Below, piece after piece: positions 9,223 to 17,465 of a stretch of DNA of 64,000 nt. Positions within the stretch are counted from its first letter, which is position 1, and the number at the start of each line of letters is the position of its first letter. The position numbers and the translations under genes are program-made. This DNA is from Billgrantia antri (GTDB lineage Bacteria; Pseudomonadota; Gammaproteobacteria; Pseudomonadales; Halomonadaceae). Below the pieces are notes generated by a model. That model saw only the letters and a list, made by a program, of their open reading frames with translations, did not search any database and was not told the origin of the DNA. The stretch is taken from positions 848,681-912,680 of the forward strand of contig NZ_JAHYCA010000001.1 in the NCBI RefSeq assembly GCF_019430905.1. Reading direction: 5' to 3'.

Positions 9223-9451
9223 CGTCGTCCGCCAGCCGGCGAGCCATCTCCTTGCGCGCCTTGTTACGCCGATAGAGTCGCGCCAGCGCCAGGGCCAACG
9301 CAAAGGCGACCATCGCGGCCAGCGTCACCCCCTGCCAGGGTCGGGCAGCCTCGCCACCCAGCACCGTTTCCAGCGTGATGATGAGGATGAAGCCCAACGC
9401 CTGACTGCCAATGGCCAAGGCGCGCAGAGGATCGAATGACTTGTGTGCCAT
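9209..9451 (-). CDS. small membrane protein of unknown function
   Basis: An 80 aa protein with two hydrophobic helices (about residues 13-31 and 43-61), a basic loop (YRRNKARKEMARR) and an acidic DDDDEP tail. The ATG at 9451 has a GGGAG ribosome site; an upstream in-frame start at 9523 is less supported. I do not recognise the family. Its 3' end overlaps the PLD lipoprotein start, so the two are probably cotranslated and may act together at the membrane (inference). Confidence 0.6.
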   Translation of the reverse strand: MAHKSFDPLRALAIGSQALGFILIITLETVLGGEAARPWQGVTLAAMVAFALALALARLYRRNKARKEMARRLADDDDEP

Positions 9452-9582
9452 GAAGGCTCCCGCCGGGTGACAGTGCTTTGCGTGCGCAGTAGGCTTGCTC
9501 TGCTGACGCAGCAACCCATGCAAGTGGATGATTCTACCCGGTCTTGCCGTTTGCGCCGACCCCTCTTCTCGGAGCTGAACCG

Positions 9583-10383
9583 ATGGACGCCTTCGCCTTG
9601 GGCCCCGTACTGATTTCCGTCCCGCGCCTGTATGCCATTGGCTGCGCCCTGTTCTTGCTGCTCGCGGCCTGGCTGTTGCTGGGGCTCTCCCCCGGGGTCC
9701 GCTCGCGCTGGTTCAACGGGCTGGTGCTGGCCTGGCTGGTCGGAGCCCGCCTGGGTCATGTGGCGATGAATCTCGATGCCTACGCCGCCGCCCCGCTGGA
9801 CGTGCTCAAGCTGTGGCAGCCGGGCTATCACGGCCTGTGGGGACTGCTCGCGGCGCTGATCTGGAGCGGCTGGGCGCTGCGCGACCGGCTGCTGTCGATG
9901 ATCGGCGCCATGGGCCTGACCGTCGGCGCCTCGGCGCTATGGCTGGTACTGGTCACCCTGGCACCGCTGGGCGGCGACATGCCGTTGCGCGAGTTGCCCG
10001 ATATCACGCTGGAAGACCTCGACGGCGAGCCGGTCAACCTGCAGAACCTGCGTGGTAAACGCGTGGTGGTCAATCTGTGGGCAACCTGGTGCCCGCCCTG
10101 CCTGCGCGAGATGCCGCTGCTGGCCGAGGCCGGCGAACGCGAGGACGTCACGGTGGTGGTGATCAACCAGGGCGAGGAACTGCTGCAGGTGGTGCGCTAC
10201 CTCGACGAACAGGGGCTGACCTTCCGCTACCCGCTGCTCGACCCTCATCAGCAGATGATGTCAGCCTTCGAGTCGCCGGGACTGCCTACTACTCTCTTGT
10301 TCGACCGGGACGGCCGCGCCGTGGAGCGCCACGTGGGGGAACTGTCACGGGCACAGTTGAACGGCTGGTTGAAGCGTCATTGA
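9583..10383 (+). CDS. Lgt-like membrane domain fused to TlpA thioredoxin domain
   Basis: A 266 aa protein. Residues 1-130 form about four transmembrane helices that resemble the first part of prolipoprotein diacylglyceryl transferase: ALGPVLISVPRLYAIG, then LVGARLGHV and LWQPGYHGLWGLL. Residues 140-266 form a periplasmic thioredoxin fold of the TlpA/ResA/DsbE type with NLWATWCPPCLREM (cysteines near 170 and 173) and the cis-proline loop GLPTT. It is probably a membrane-anchored thiol-disulfide reductase. The Lgt part lacks the C-terminal half of that enzyme and is unlikely to transfer lipid. GGAG precedes ATG 9583. It stands alone between divergent and unrelated genes, so the partner is unknown. 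Confidence 0.8.
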   Translation: MDAFALGPVLISVPRLYAIGCALFLLLAAWLLLGLSPGVRSRWFNGLVLAWLVGARLGHVAMNLDAYAAAPLDVLKLWQPGYHGLWGLLAALIWSGWALRDRLLSMIGAMGLTVGASALWLVLVTLAPLGGDMPLRELPDITLEDLDGEPVNLQNLRGKRVVVNLWATWCPPCLREMPLLAEAGEREDVTVVVINQGEELLQVVRYLDEQGLTFRYPLLDPHQQMMSAFESPGLPTTLLFDRDGRAVERHVGELSRAQLNGWLKRH

Positions 10384-10533
10384 GGCGCCGGGGCAAACCG
10401 CCCTACCATTTCCGGACGTTCTCCACCAGCCTTAAGCCGTGACGGGCTTTGCGTTAGAATCGCCCGCCCTGCTACCGGCGGAGCTGGCTCTGCCGACAGC
10501 ACGCGCATCGTATTCCGCATCGACCGAGGCATC

Positions 10534-13485
10534 ATGAGCGACTTTTCACCCGGCCAACGCTGGATCAGCGACGGCGAGGCCGATCTGGGCCTGGGCACCA
10601 TTCTGAGTTGCGATCACCGTAGCGTCACCGTGCTATTCGGTGCCAGCCAGGAAACCCGCACCTACAGCAGCCGCCAGGCACCTCTAACCCGGGTCGCCTT
10701 CGGCAGCGGCGACCGCATCCAGTCGAGCGAGGGCTGGAGCCTGACCGTCGACGACAGCAAGGAAGTCGACGGCCTGATCGTCTACATCGGTGAGGACGAC
10801 CAGGGCGAACTGCGCGAACTGCCGGAGGCACGCCTGGCCGATACCATGCAGTTCGACCAGGCTCGCGACCGCCTGTTGACCGGCCAGGTCGACCGCAACG
10901 ACTGGTTCGACCTGCGCTTCCGTACCCTGCATCATCACCACCGCATCGAACAGAACCCGGCGCTGGGTCTGGCCGGACCGCGCATCGACCTGATCCCCCA
11001 CCAGCTCTACATTGCCGATGAAGTGGCCCGGCGTCATGCACCACGCGTGCTGCTGGCCGATGAGGTGGGGCTGGGCAAGACCATCGAGGCCGGCCTGATC
11101 CTGCATCGCATGCTGCTCACCGGCCGCGCCCAGCGCGCGCTGATCCTGGTCCCGCCGAGCCTGACGCATCAATGGCTGGTGGAGCTGCTGCGTCGCTTCG
11201 CCTTGGAAGTGACCCTGCTCGACGAGCAGCAGAGCCTGGCCCAGGCCGAGAGCAACCCCTTCGAGTCCGGCCAGTTGATCCTGGCCAGCCAGGAATGGCT
11301 GTTCGCCAATCCGCATCGACAGAAGCAGGCCGCCAGTAGCGACTGGGATCTACTGATCGTCGACGAAGCGCACCACCTCGACTGGAGTGCCGATCAGGCC
11401 GGCCCCGGTTATGCATGCGTCGAGCACCTCGCGAAGACCGTGCCGGGAGTGCTGCTGCTCACCGCCACCCCCGAGCAAATGGGGCTCGAGAGTCACTTCG
11501 CCCGCTTGCGTCTGCTCGACCCGGACCGCTACCACAGCCTCGACGCCTTCCGCGAGGAGGAGCAGCACTATGTGGAAGTGGCCCAGGCCATCGACGCCCT
11601 GGAGAACCTTCCCGCAGGCGGCAGCGACGCGCGCGACAGCGTATCAGCAGTAGTCGACGAGCCCGACAGCCTGGCGCTGCTGAAGGTGCTCGCCAACGCC
11701 GAGAGCGGCCCCGAGCAACAGGCCAGCGCCCGCGATCAGCTGCGCGAGCAGTTGCTCGACCGGCACGGCACCGGACGGGTGATGTTTCGTAACAGCCGCC
11801 GCCACGTGGGCGGCTTTCCCCAACGCCGCCTGCACCTGGCAACACTAACGCTGCCTTCGGCCTACCGCCGCGTGCTGCGCAAGCTCGAGCGCGACGAGGA
11901 CTATCTCGACGAACTGCTGATCGAGACCGGACTCGACCACCCCGACGTACTGATCTACCCCGATGCCACCTATCGCGCGCTTTCGGACGACCCGCTCAAC
12001 GCCGAGCCCTGGTGGCAGATCGATCCTAGAGTGAATTGGCTGCTGGAGCGGCTCGCCGACGACGGGGAGAAGGGTTTCGCCAGCGACAAGGTGCTAGTGA
12101 TCGCCCATGATCGCGAAACCGCCCAGGGCCTGGCCGAAGCCCTGCGGGTTCTGGGCGGCATCCACGCCCCGGTGTTTCACGAAGGGCTCACGCTGGTCGA
12201 GCGCGACCGCGCGGCCGCCGCTTTCGCCGACGAGGAGGAAGGCAGCCAGGTACTGGTATGCTCCGAGATCGGCTCGGAGGGGCGCAACTTCCAGTTCTGC
12301 CGTCATCTGGTGATGTTCGACCTGCCGCAGCATCCCGACCAGCTCGAACAACGCATCGGCCGGCTCGATCGTATCGGCCAGCGCCACGCCATCGAGATCC
12401 ACGTGCCGCTGTTCGAGGCCAGCCCGGGCGAGCGCCTGCTGCGCTGGTTGCGCGAGGGAATGGACGCCTTCGCCTCGCCCCACGGCGTCGGCAATGAGCT
12501 GTTCGATGCCTTCGGCGACGCGCTGGCCGAAGCGCTGCTCGACGACGAAGCGCTGGAGGACGTCATCAACGAGACCCGGGCGCTATTCGAGAGCCGCCTG
12601 GCCCAGCGCGACGCCGGGCGCAACCGCCTGCTGGAACTCAACGCCTGTCGCCCGGCGCGTGCCGAGGCGGTGGCGGCAGCGATTCGTGAGCTCGACGACG
12701 ACCCGGCGCTGACGCGCTACCTCGACCAGGCGCTGGATATCTTCGGTGTCGATAGCCAGGAGCTCGGCGGCGGCCTGCTGCACCTGCAGCCCGGCCCGCA
12801 GATGCTCGACGGCCTGCCCGGCCTGGCCAAGGGCGAGGAGGGCTTCACCGCCACCCTGTCGCGCGAGCGCGCTCTGGCCCGCGATGACGTGCAGCGTCTC
12901 TCCTGGGAGCATCCGTTGCTGCGCGAGATGATGGGGCGCATCCTCGACGGCACCATGGGCAACACCGCCCTGGCGCTGCTCAAGCATCCCGCCATACCCG
13001 CCGGGCGACTGATGGCCGAGCTGGTGTTTCGCACTTACTGTCCGGCACCCAAACGCCTGCACGTCAACCGCTTCCTGCCGCCGACCGCGGTGCGCGTGCT
13101 GCTCGACGAATCGGGCGCCGTGCTCAGTGACAAGGTCTCCTTCACCGGGCTGTCGAAGAACCTGAAGAAGGTCAAGAAGGCCATGGCCCGCGACCTGATC
13201 CGCAGCCGTCACGACCAGTTGCGCGACCTGCTCACCCAGGGCGAGCAGGAGGCCGAACGCGAGCTGCCGAGCATCGTCGAGGGCGCTCAGGTTCGCATGC
13301 GTCGGGAGCTTGACGGCGAGCTGGCCCGCCTGGAGGCGCTGGCAAGACTCAACCCGGCGGTGCGCGAGGAAGAGCTCGAGGCGCTACGCCGTGAACGTCG
13401 CGAGCTGGATGCCGCCATCGATGGCACACGACTGCGGCTGGATGCGGTCAGGGTCATCGTCACGGTGGGAGAAGAGAGCCACTGA
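10534..13485 (+). CDS. rapA: RNA polymerase-associated ATP-dependent protein RapA
   Basis: A 983 aa SWI2/SNF2 ATPase that recycles RNA polymerase stalled after termination. The two N-terminal Tudor-like domains (FSPGQRWISDGEADLGLGTI at the start) bind polymerase. The helicase core has DEVGLGKTIEAGL near residue 175, DEAHH near 277 and the C-terminal motif EQRIGRLDRIGQ near 605. The length is slightly over the E. coli protein (968 aa). ATG 10534 fits the conserved start MSDFSPGQRW. A TAGAAT -10-like box lies at 10455-10460. It is a single gene, convergent with the epimerase gene 22 nt downstream. Confidence 0.95.
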   Translation: MSDFSPGQRWISDGEADLGLGTILSCDHRSVTVLFGASQETRTYSSRQAPLTRVAFGSGDRIQSSEGWSLTVDDSKEVDGLIVYIGEDDQGELRELPEARLADTMQFDQARDRLLTGQVDRNDWFDLRFRTLHHHHRIEQNPALGLAGPRIDLIPHQLYIADEVARRHAPRVLLADEVGLGKTIEAGLILHRMLLTGRAQRALILVPPSLTHQWLVELLRRFALEVTLLDEQQSLAQAESNPFESGQLILASQEWLFANPHRQKQAASSDWDLLIVDEAHHLDWSADQAGPGYACVEHLAKTVPGVLLLTATPEQMGLESHFARLRLLDPDRYHSLDAFREEEQHYVEVAQAIDALENLPAGGSDARDSVSAVVDEPDSLALLKVLANAESGPEQQASARDQLREQLLDRHGTGRVMFRNSRRHVGGFPQRRLHLATLTLPSAYRRVLRKLERDEDYLDELLIETGLDHPDVLIYPDATYRALSDDPLNAEPWWQIDPRVNWLLERLADDGEKGFASDKVLVIAHDRETAQGLAEALRVLGGIHAPVFHEGLTLVERDRAAAAFADEEEGSQVLVCSEIGSEGRNFQFCRHLVMFDLPQHPDQLEQRIGRLDRIGQRHAIEIHVPLFEASPGERLLRWLREGMDAFASPHGVGNELFDAFGDALAEALLDDEALEDVINETRALFESRLAQRDAGRNRLLELNACRPARAEAVAAAIRELDDDPALTRYLDQALDIFGVDSQELGGGLLHLQPGPQMLDGLPGLAKGEEGFTATLSRERALARDDVQRLSWEHPLLREMMGRILDGTMGNTALALLKHPAIPAGRLMAELVFRTYCPAPKRLHVNRFLPPTAVRVLLDESGAVLSDKVSFTGLSKNLKKVKKAMARDLIRSRHDQLRDLLTQGEQEAERELPSIVEGAQVRMRRELDGELARLEALARLNPAVREEELEALRRERRELDAAIDGTRLRLDAVRVIVTVGEESH

Positions 13486-13507
13486 CGCCGTGTGCAGAAG
13501 GCCGAGA

Positions 13508-14419
13508 TCAGCGCTTCTCGAGGATGTCGGCCAGCGCCTGCTCCAGCGTCGGATACCGAAACGTGAAGCCGGCCTCGAGCAGGCGCGCCGGGCGCATGTC
13601 GGCCCCGGTCAACAGCAGGCGTGCCATCTCGCCGAAAGCGGCCTCCAGTACGACCGCCGGTACCGGCATGACGGCAGGGCGGTTGAGCTGCCGGGCCAGC
13701 ACGCGGGTGAACTCGGCGTTGGTGACCGGATGCGGCGCGCTGCCGTTGAACGGCCCATCGAGGTCGTCGCGCTCGAGCAGGAACAGGATGCTGCGCACCA
13801 GATCCTCGCGGTGGATCCACGGCATGTACTGTCGCCCGTCGCCAAAGCGCCCTCCCAGCCCCAGCTTGAATGGCGGCAGCATCTTGGCCAAGCTGCCGCC
13901 TCCCGTATCCAGCACCAGGCCGGTACGCAACAACGCCACCCGGGTCCCGAAGTCAGTCGCCTCGAGAGCGGCGTCCTCCCAGCGCTTGCACAGGCGATGG
14001 GCGAATTCATCGTGGGGGGGTGTCTGCTCGGTGACCTCCCGGCTTCCCTGATCGCCATAGAATCCCATCGCCGAACCCGACACCATGACACGCGGTGCCT
14101 GCCCGCTGGCCTGCTCGAGCTGCTCACAGAGAATCACCAGATCGCGAGTCACGTTGACCCGGGAATCGATCAGCCGGTTTTTCTGCTCGTCGCTCCAGCG
14201 CTTGGCGGCGATCGGCTCCCCGGCCAGATTGACGATGGCATGCGGCGGGGAATCGACGAAATCGAGCACCGAGCGTCGCACGTCGGTCCCTTCCGGCAGC
14301 TTGCGTCGAGCGGATGCCGGATCGCGGGAGACCACCTGCAGCCGGTGCCCCGCCTCCTTCAGGCGCAGACACAGGCGCTGGCCAACGAAGCCACTGCCAC
14401 CGGTCACCAAGACTCGCAT
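13508..14419 (-). CDS. TIGR01777-family NAD(P)-dependent epimerase (YfcH-like)
   Basis: A 303 aa extended short-chain dehydrogenase. The N-terminal VTGGSGFVGQRL is the Rossmann nucleotide-binding loop, followed by AIVNLAGEPIAAKRW and SGSAMGFYGDQG, which mark the TIGR01777 subgroup, and a C-terminal DUF1731-like end (RPARLLEAGFTFRYPTLEQAL). The substrate is not known for any close family member that I can name. In pseudomonads such a gene sits in the photolyase neighbourhood. Here it is divergent from cbiX, and a tandem TGTACA-type repeat 51 bp upstream of its ATG may control it. Confidence 0.85.
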   Translation of the reverse strand: MRVLVTGGSGFVGQRLCLRLKEAGHRLQVVSRDPASARRKLPEGTDVRRSVLDFVDSPPHAIVNLAGEPIAAKRWSDEQKNRLIDSRVNVTRDLVILCEQLEQASGQAPRVMVSGSAMGFYGDQGSREVTEQTPPHDEFAHRLCKRWEDAALEATDFGTRVALLRTGLVLDTGGGSLAKMLPPFKLGLGGRFGDGRQYMPWIHREDLVRSILFLLERDDLDGPFNGSAPHPVTNAEFTRVLARQLNRPAVMPVPAVVLEAAFGEMARLLLTGADMRPARLLEAGFTFRYPTLEQALADILEKR

Positions 14420-14469
14420 ATCAGATTCCCTCCCGCGTCGCAGGCTCCCTCACCCGCTTCGCCTTTCGT

Positions 14470-14486
14470 TATACAATCGTTGTACA
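14470..14486 (-). promoter_or_regulatory. candidate LitR/CarH-type operator (11 bp direct repeat)
   Basis: On the minus strand two copies, TGTACAACGAT and TGTATAACGAA, follow each other with an 11 bp pitch (9 of 11 positions equal). The TNTACA-like core and 11 bp spacing are those described for CarH operators. The site lies between the divergent epimerase and cbiX genes and could act on either. Binding by the MerR protein encoded 0.6 kb away is inference. Confidence 0.5.
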
Positions 14487-14564
14487 TCTCTGCTATGCTG
14501 GCGGCAACCGGCCGGTTCAACGGTGCAGCCCGCCGGCCGCTATACTTCGTGTTCGGAGATCGCC

Positions 14565-14945
14565 ATGACCTACAGTCTGATTCTGCTCGCCCATGGCTCC
14601 AGCGATCCCGCCTGGCGTGCCCCTTTCGAGCATTTCCACGCATCCTTGGCCACTCGCATGCAGGTCCCGCTCAAGCTAGCCTACATGGAGCTTAGCGAAC
14701 CCTCGCTGGAAAGCAGCGTGGCCGAGCTCGCTTCGGCGGGCCTTCGGCGCGCCGATATCCTGCCCCTGTTCTTCGCCGCCGGACGCCACCTGCGCAAGGA
14801 CGTCCCGGCCCAGGTCGAGGCGCTGAGGTCATCTCATCCCGACATCGAGCTGAGGCTGCTACCCCCCGTGGGCGAACACCCTGCTTTCATCGATGCCCTG
14901 GCCGCCGTGGTCGCGGAGCAGGCAGGGGAGGCCTTGTCGACTTGA
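14565..14945 (+). CDS. short CbiX-type sirohydrochlorin chelatase-like protein
   Basis: A 126 aa protein of the CbiX/SirB class, the small form that inserts cobalt or iron into sirohydrochlorin. The start MTYSLILLAHGSSDP carries the first metal-binding histidine (residue 10), and FAAGRHLRKD near residue 73 carries the second. ATG 14565 gives the family's normal beginning. The gene lies between the divergent epimerase and the MerR gene. Other tetrapyrrole genes are not near. It could supply siroheme or cobalamin metabolism; which metal is used cannot be read from the sequence. Confidence 0.8.
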   Translation: MTYSLILLAHGSSDPAWRAPFEHFHASLATRMQVPLKLAYMELSEPSLESSVAELASAGLRRADILPLFFAAGRHLRKDVPAQVEALRSSHPDIELRLLPPVGEHPAFIDALAAVVAEQAGEALST

Positions 14946-14961
14946 CCGTGACCTCCATCAG

Positions 14962-14988
14962 TTGTACACCGCCCGTTTAGCGTACAAT
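14962..14988 (+). promoter_or_regulatory. candidate LitR-type operator and promoter of merR
   Basis: TGTACA (14963-14968), 12 nt, then CGTACA (14981-14986) form a direct repeat that fits, with one mismatch, the T(G/A)TACA-N12-TGTA(C/T)A motif reported for P. putida PplR1 (from memory). The repeat overlaps a possible promoter, TTGTAC (14962-14967) and TACAAT (14983-14988), although its 15 nt spacer is short, a known trait of MerR-controlled promoters being an off-length spacer. It lies about 78 bp before the merR start. Confidence 0.55.
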
Positions 14989-15065
14989 ATTCCTTGGCAG
15001 CGAGCCTCGGCAACAGCCGGGACGCCGTTACCACCAGGCCCAGACAACACAAGAGGCAGGCGAGC

Positions 15066-15980
15066 ATGACCGAGAAGGGGGCCCATCCGGCCGACACACC
15101 GCTCTATCCGATCCGCGAGGTGTCACGCCTTACCGGGGTCAACTCGGTTACCCTGCGCGCCTGGGAGCGCCGCTACGGCCTGATCCGCCCCAAGCGCACC
15201 CCCAAGGGACATCGCCTCTACGCTCGCGAGGATATCGAGCGGGTCGAGCGCATCCTGCAGTGGCTTAGCCGTGGCGTGCCGGTCAGCCAGGTCAAGGAGC
15301 TCATCGACCAGCCGCAACCCGTACCGGCGGCCGAGCCGGCCTCCGGCGACTGGCCCAGCCAACGGCGTCAGTTGTTGGCGGCCATCGAGGCTCTCGACCA
15401 GGGCCAGATGGAAACGCTCTACGCACAGAGCCTGGCCCTCTACCCCGTGTCAACCTGTCTGGCGGAGCTGTGGCAACCAGTATTTCGCGAACTCGAGGAG
15501 CACTGGGTCGATCAGCTCGGTGCCGCCTTGCAGCGCCGCTGCCTGGAGTCGTTCCTGCGCACCCGTATCGGCATCCGCCTCTACCATGCCAACCACTTGG
15601 CCAAGGGCCCCGTACTGCTGATCGCACCGCTGCCCGACGATCCCGGCACCCTGTGGCTGCTGTTGGCGGCACTCGCCGCGAGCGATGCCGGTTACCGGGT
15701 ACAGTTGATGGACAGCGCACTGCCCTTCGGCGAACTGCCACTGGCGGTTGAACGCCTGCATGCCGCCGCGCTGGTCCTGGTCAGCGGGCGCGCCGAGCGG
15801 GCCGACCTGATCCGGCGCCAGCTTCCACGCCTGGCCGAGCAACTCGACGCCCCCCTCGGCTTGTGCGGGCCGGTTGCCCGTATTCGCAGCGGCGATCTGG
15901 CCGATAGCCTGGTGGAACTGCTGGGCGACGATCTGCCGCTGGCCATGGCGCGCATGCGGCCGTTGATCCTCGAACACTGA
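15066..15980 (+). CDS. MerR-family regulator, LitR/CarH-like without the cobalamin histidine
   Basis: A 304 aa protein. Residues 14-80 form a MerR winged helix (YPIREVSRLTGVNSVTLRAW, ERRYGLIRPKRT, GHRLY). The remainder follows the layout of the LitR/CarH light sensors, a helical bundle and then a Rossmann B12-like domain from about residue 183. Where B12-binding members have an E/DxHxxG motif, this protein has PLPDDPGTLW, so the lower axial histidine is missing. This matches class II LitR proteins, which do not bind B12 and need other photoreceptors. AGGCAGG precedes ATG 15066. It lies 22 nt before phrB and very likely forms an operon with it. Confidence 0.82.
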   Translation: MTEKGAHPADTPLYPIREVSRLTGVNSVTLRAWERRYGLIRPKRTPKGHRLYAREDIERVERILQWLSRGVPVSQVKELIDQPQPVPAAEPASGDWPSQRRQLLAAIEALDQGQMETLYAQSLALYPVSTCLAELWQPVFRELEEHWVDQLGAALQRRCLESFLRTRIGIRLYHANHLAKGPVLLIAPLPDDPGTLWLLLAALAASDAGYRVQLMDSALPFGELPLAVERLHAAALVLVSGRAERADLIRRQLPRLAEQLDAPLGLCGPVARIRSGDLADSLVELLGDDLPLAMARMRPLILEH

Positions 15981-16002
15981 GCCCGTCCCCAGGCAGCCGA
16001 TC

Positions 16003-17424
16003 ATGACCTGCTCCCTGATGTGGTTTCGCAGCGACCTGCGCCTTCACGACAATACGGCACTTGCCGCCGCCGCCCGCAACGGTCCGGTCGTGGCCGTGTT
16101 CCTGCGCAGCGTCCCTCACTGGCAGCGTCACGGGCATGGCGCCAACAAGCTCGACTTCCGGCAGCGCGGCGTGGCCGCCCTGGCCGACGCCCTGGCCGGC
16201 CTCAACATTCCCCTGCTGCATCGCGACATTTCCGCGTTCGGCGAATCGCCTGCCGCGCTGCTGCAGATCGCTCGCGAGGTCGGCGCCGGGGCCGTGCACT
16301 TCAATTGCGAGTATCCCCTCGACGAGCAGCGCCGCGATGCGGCCGTGGTCGAGGCCTTTCGGGAAGAGGGTCTGTCTGCAGTCGGCCATCACGACAGCGT
16401 GGCCTTCGCCCCGGGCGAGCTGTTGACGGGCAAAGGAGGGTACTACAGCGTCTTCACCCCCTTCTCCCGCGCCTGGCATCGCCAGTTGACGCCAGAACGC
16501 CTGGCGTTGCGCGAGACACCCCCTGTGCAGAAGCCGTCCTCCGGTGCTCCCCGTCCCGCTGTCCCACCCCCGACCCGGCTCGCAGACGCGCCGCTTGATG
16601 CAAGCCGTTGGCCTGCCGGCGAGGCCGCCGCTGCCGACCGCCTGGAGCGCTTTCTACGCTTTCGCGCGCGCCGCTACTCAAGCCAGCGCGACTTTCCCGC
16701 CATCGCCGGCACCAGCGAGCTCTCGCCCTACCTGGCACTCGGCATGATCTCGCACCGCCAGTGCCTGCAAGCCGTGCTGGCCGAGAACGACGGCAGCCTG
16801 GCCGAGGGCGATGCCGGCCTCACCGCCTGGGTCAACGAGCTAGTCTGGCGCGAGTTCTACCAACACGTGGCGACGGGCTTTCCCCGGGTGTGTCGTCACC
16901 GCGCCTTCCAGGCGCATACCGAGGCGCTTGCCTGGCGCGACGACGAAGCAGGTTTCAAGGCCTGGTGCGAAGGGCGTACAGGCTACCCCATCGTCGATGC
17001 CGCCATGCGCCAGTTGGTGAGCACAGGCTGGATGCATAATCGACTGCGCATGGTCACCGCCATGTTCCTGAGCAAGCACCTGCTGATCGACTGGCGGCGC
17101 GGGGAAGCGTTCTTCATGCGCCACTTGGTGGACGGCGAGTTCTGCGCCAACAACGGCGGCTGGCAGTGGGCCGCCTCCACCGGTACCGATGCGGCACCCT
17201 ATTTTCGTATCTTCAATCCCACCACCCAGTCGCATCGCTTCGATGCGGATGGCCGTTTCATCGCCGAGTACGTGCCCGAGCTGGCCGCGCTGTCACCACG
17301 CGACCGTCATGCGCCCAGCGATACCCAGCGAGCCAACGTCGGCTACCCGCCGCCCATCGTCGAGCAAAAAGCGGCACGCCTCAGGGCCCTGGATGCCTTC
17401 AAGGCCCTGCCGCCGCCCACCTGA
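16003..17424 (+). CDS. phrB: deoxyribodipyrimidine photo-lyase
   Basis: A 473 aa photolyase that repairs UV-made cyclobutane pyrimidine dimers with blue light. The N-terminal antenna domain starts LMWFRSDLRLHDNTAL. The FAD-binding catalytic domain has SPYLALGMIS, WVNELVWREFY, GYPIVDAAMRQL, GWMHNRLRM and WQWAASTGTDAAPYFRIFNP. It keeps the tryptophans of the electron-transfer chain. It follows the MerR gene by 22 nt, and light induction through that regulator is inferred. The downstream c-di-GMP gene is convergent and ends 41 nt away. Confidence 0.95.
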   Translation: MTCSLMWFRSDLRLHDNTALAAAARNGPVVAVFLRSVPHWQRHGHGANKLDFRQRGVAALADALAGLNIPLLHRDISAFGESPAALLQIAREVGAGAVHFNCEYPLDEQRRDAAVVEAFREEGLSAVGHHDSVAFAPGELLTGKGGYYSVFTPFSRAWHRQLTPERLALRETPPVQKPSSGAPRPAVPPPTRLADAPLDASRWPAGEAAAADRLERFLRFRARRYSSQRDFPAIAGTSELSPYLALGMISHRQCLQAVLAENDGSLAEGDAGLTAWVNELVWREFYQHVATGFPRVCRHRAFQAHTEALAWRDDEAGFKAWCEGRTGYPIVDAAMRQLVSTGWMHNRLRMVTAMFLSKHLLIDWRRGEAFFMRHLVDGEFCANNGGWQWAASTGTDAAPYFRIFNPTTQSHRFDADGRFIAEYVPELAALSPRDRHAPSDTQRANVGYPPPIVEQKAARLRALDAFKALPPPT

Positions 17425-17465
17425 GCGCGACATCATGGGCTTGCTCACCGACGATGCGCGGCCTG

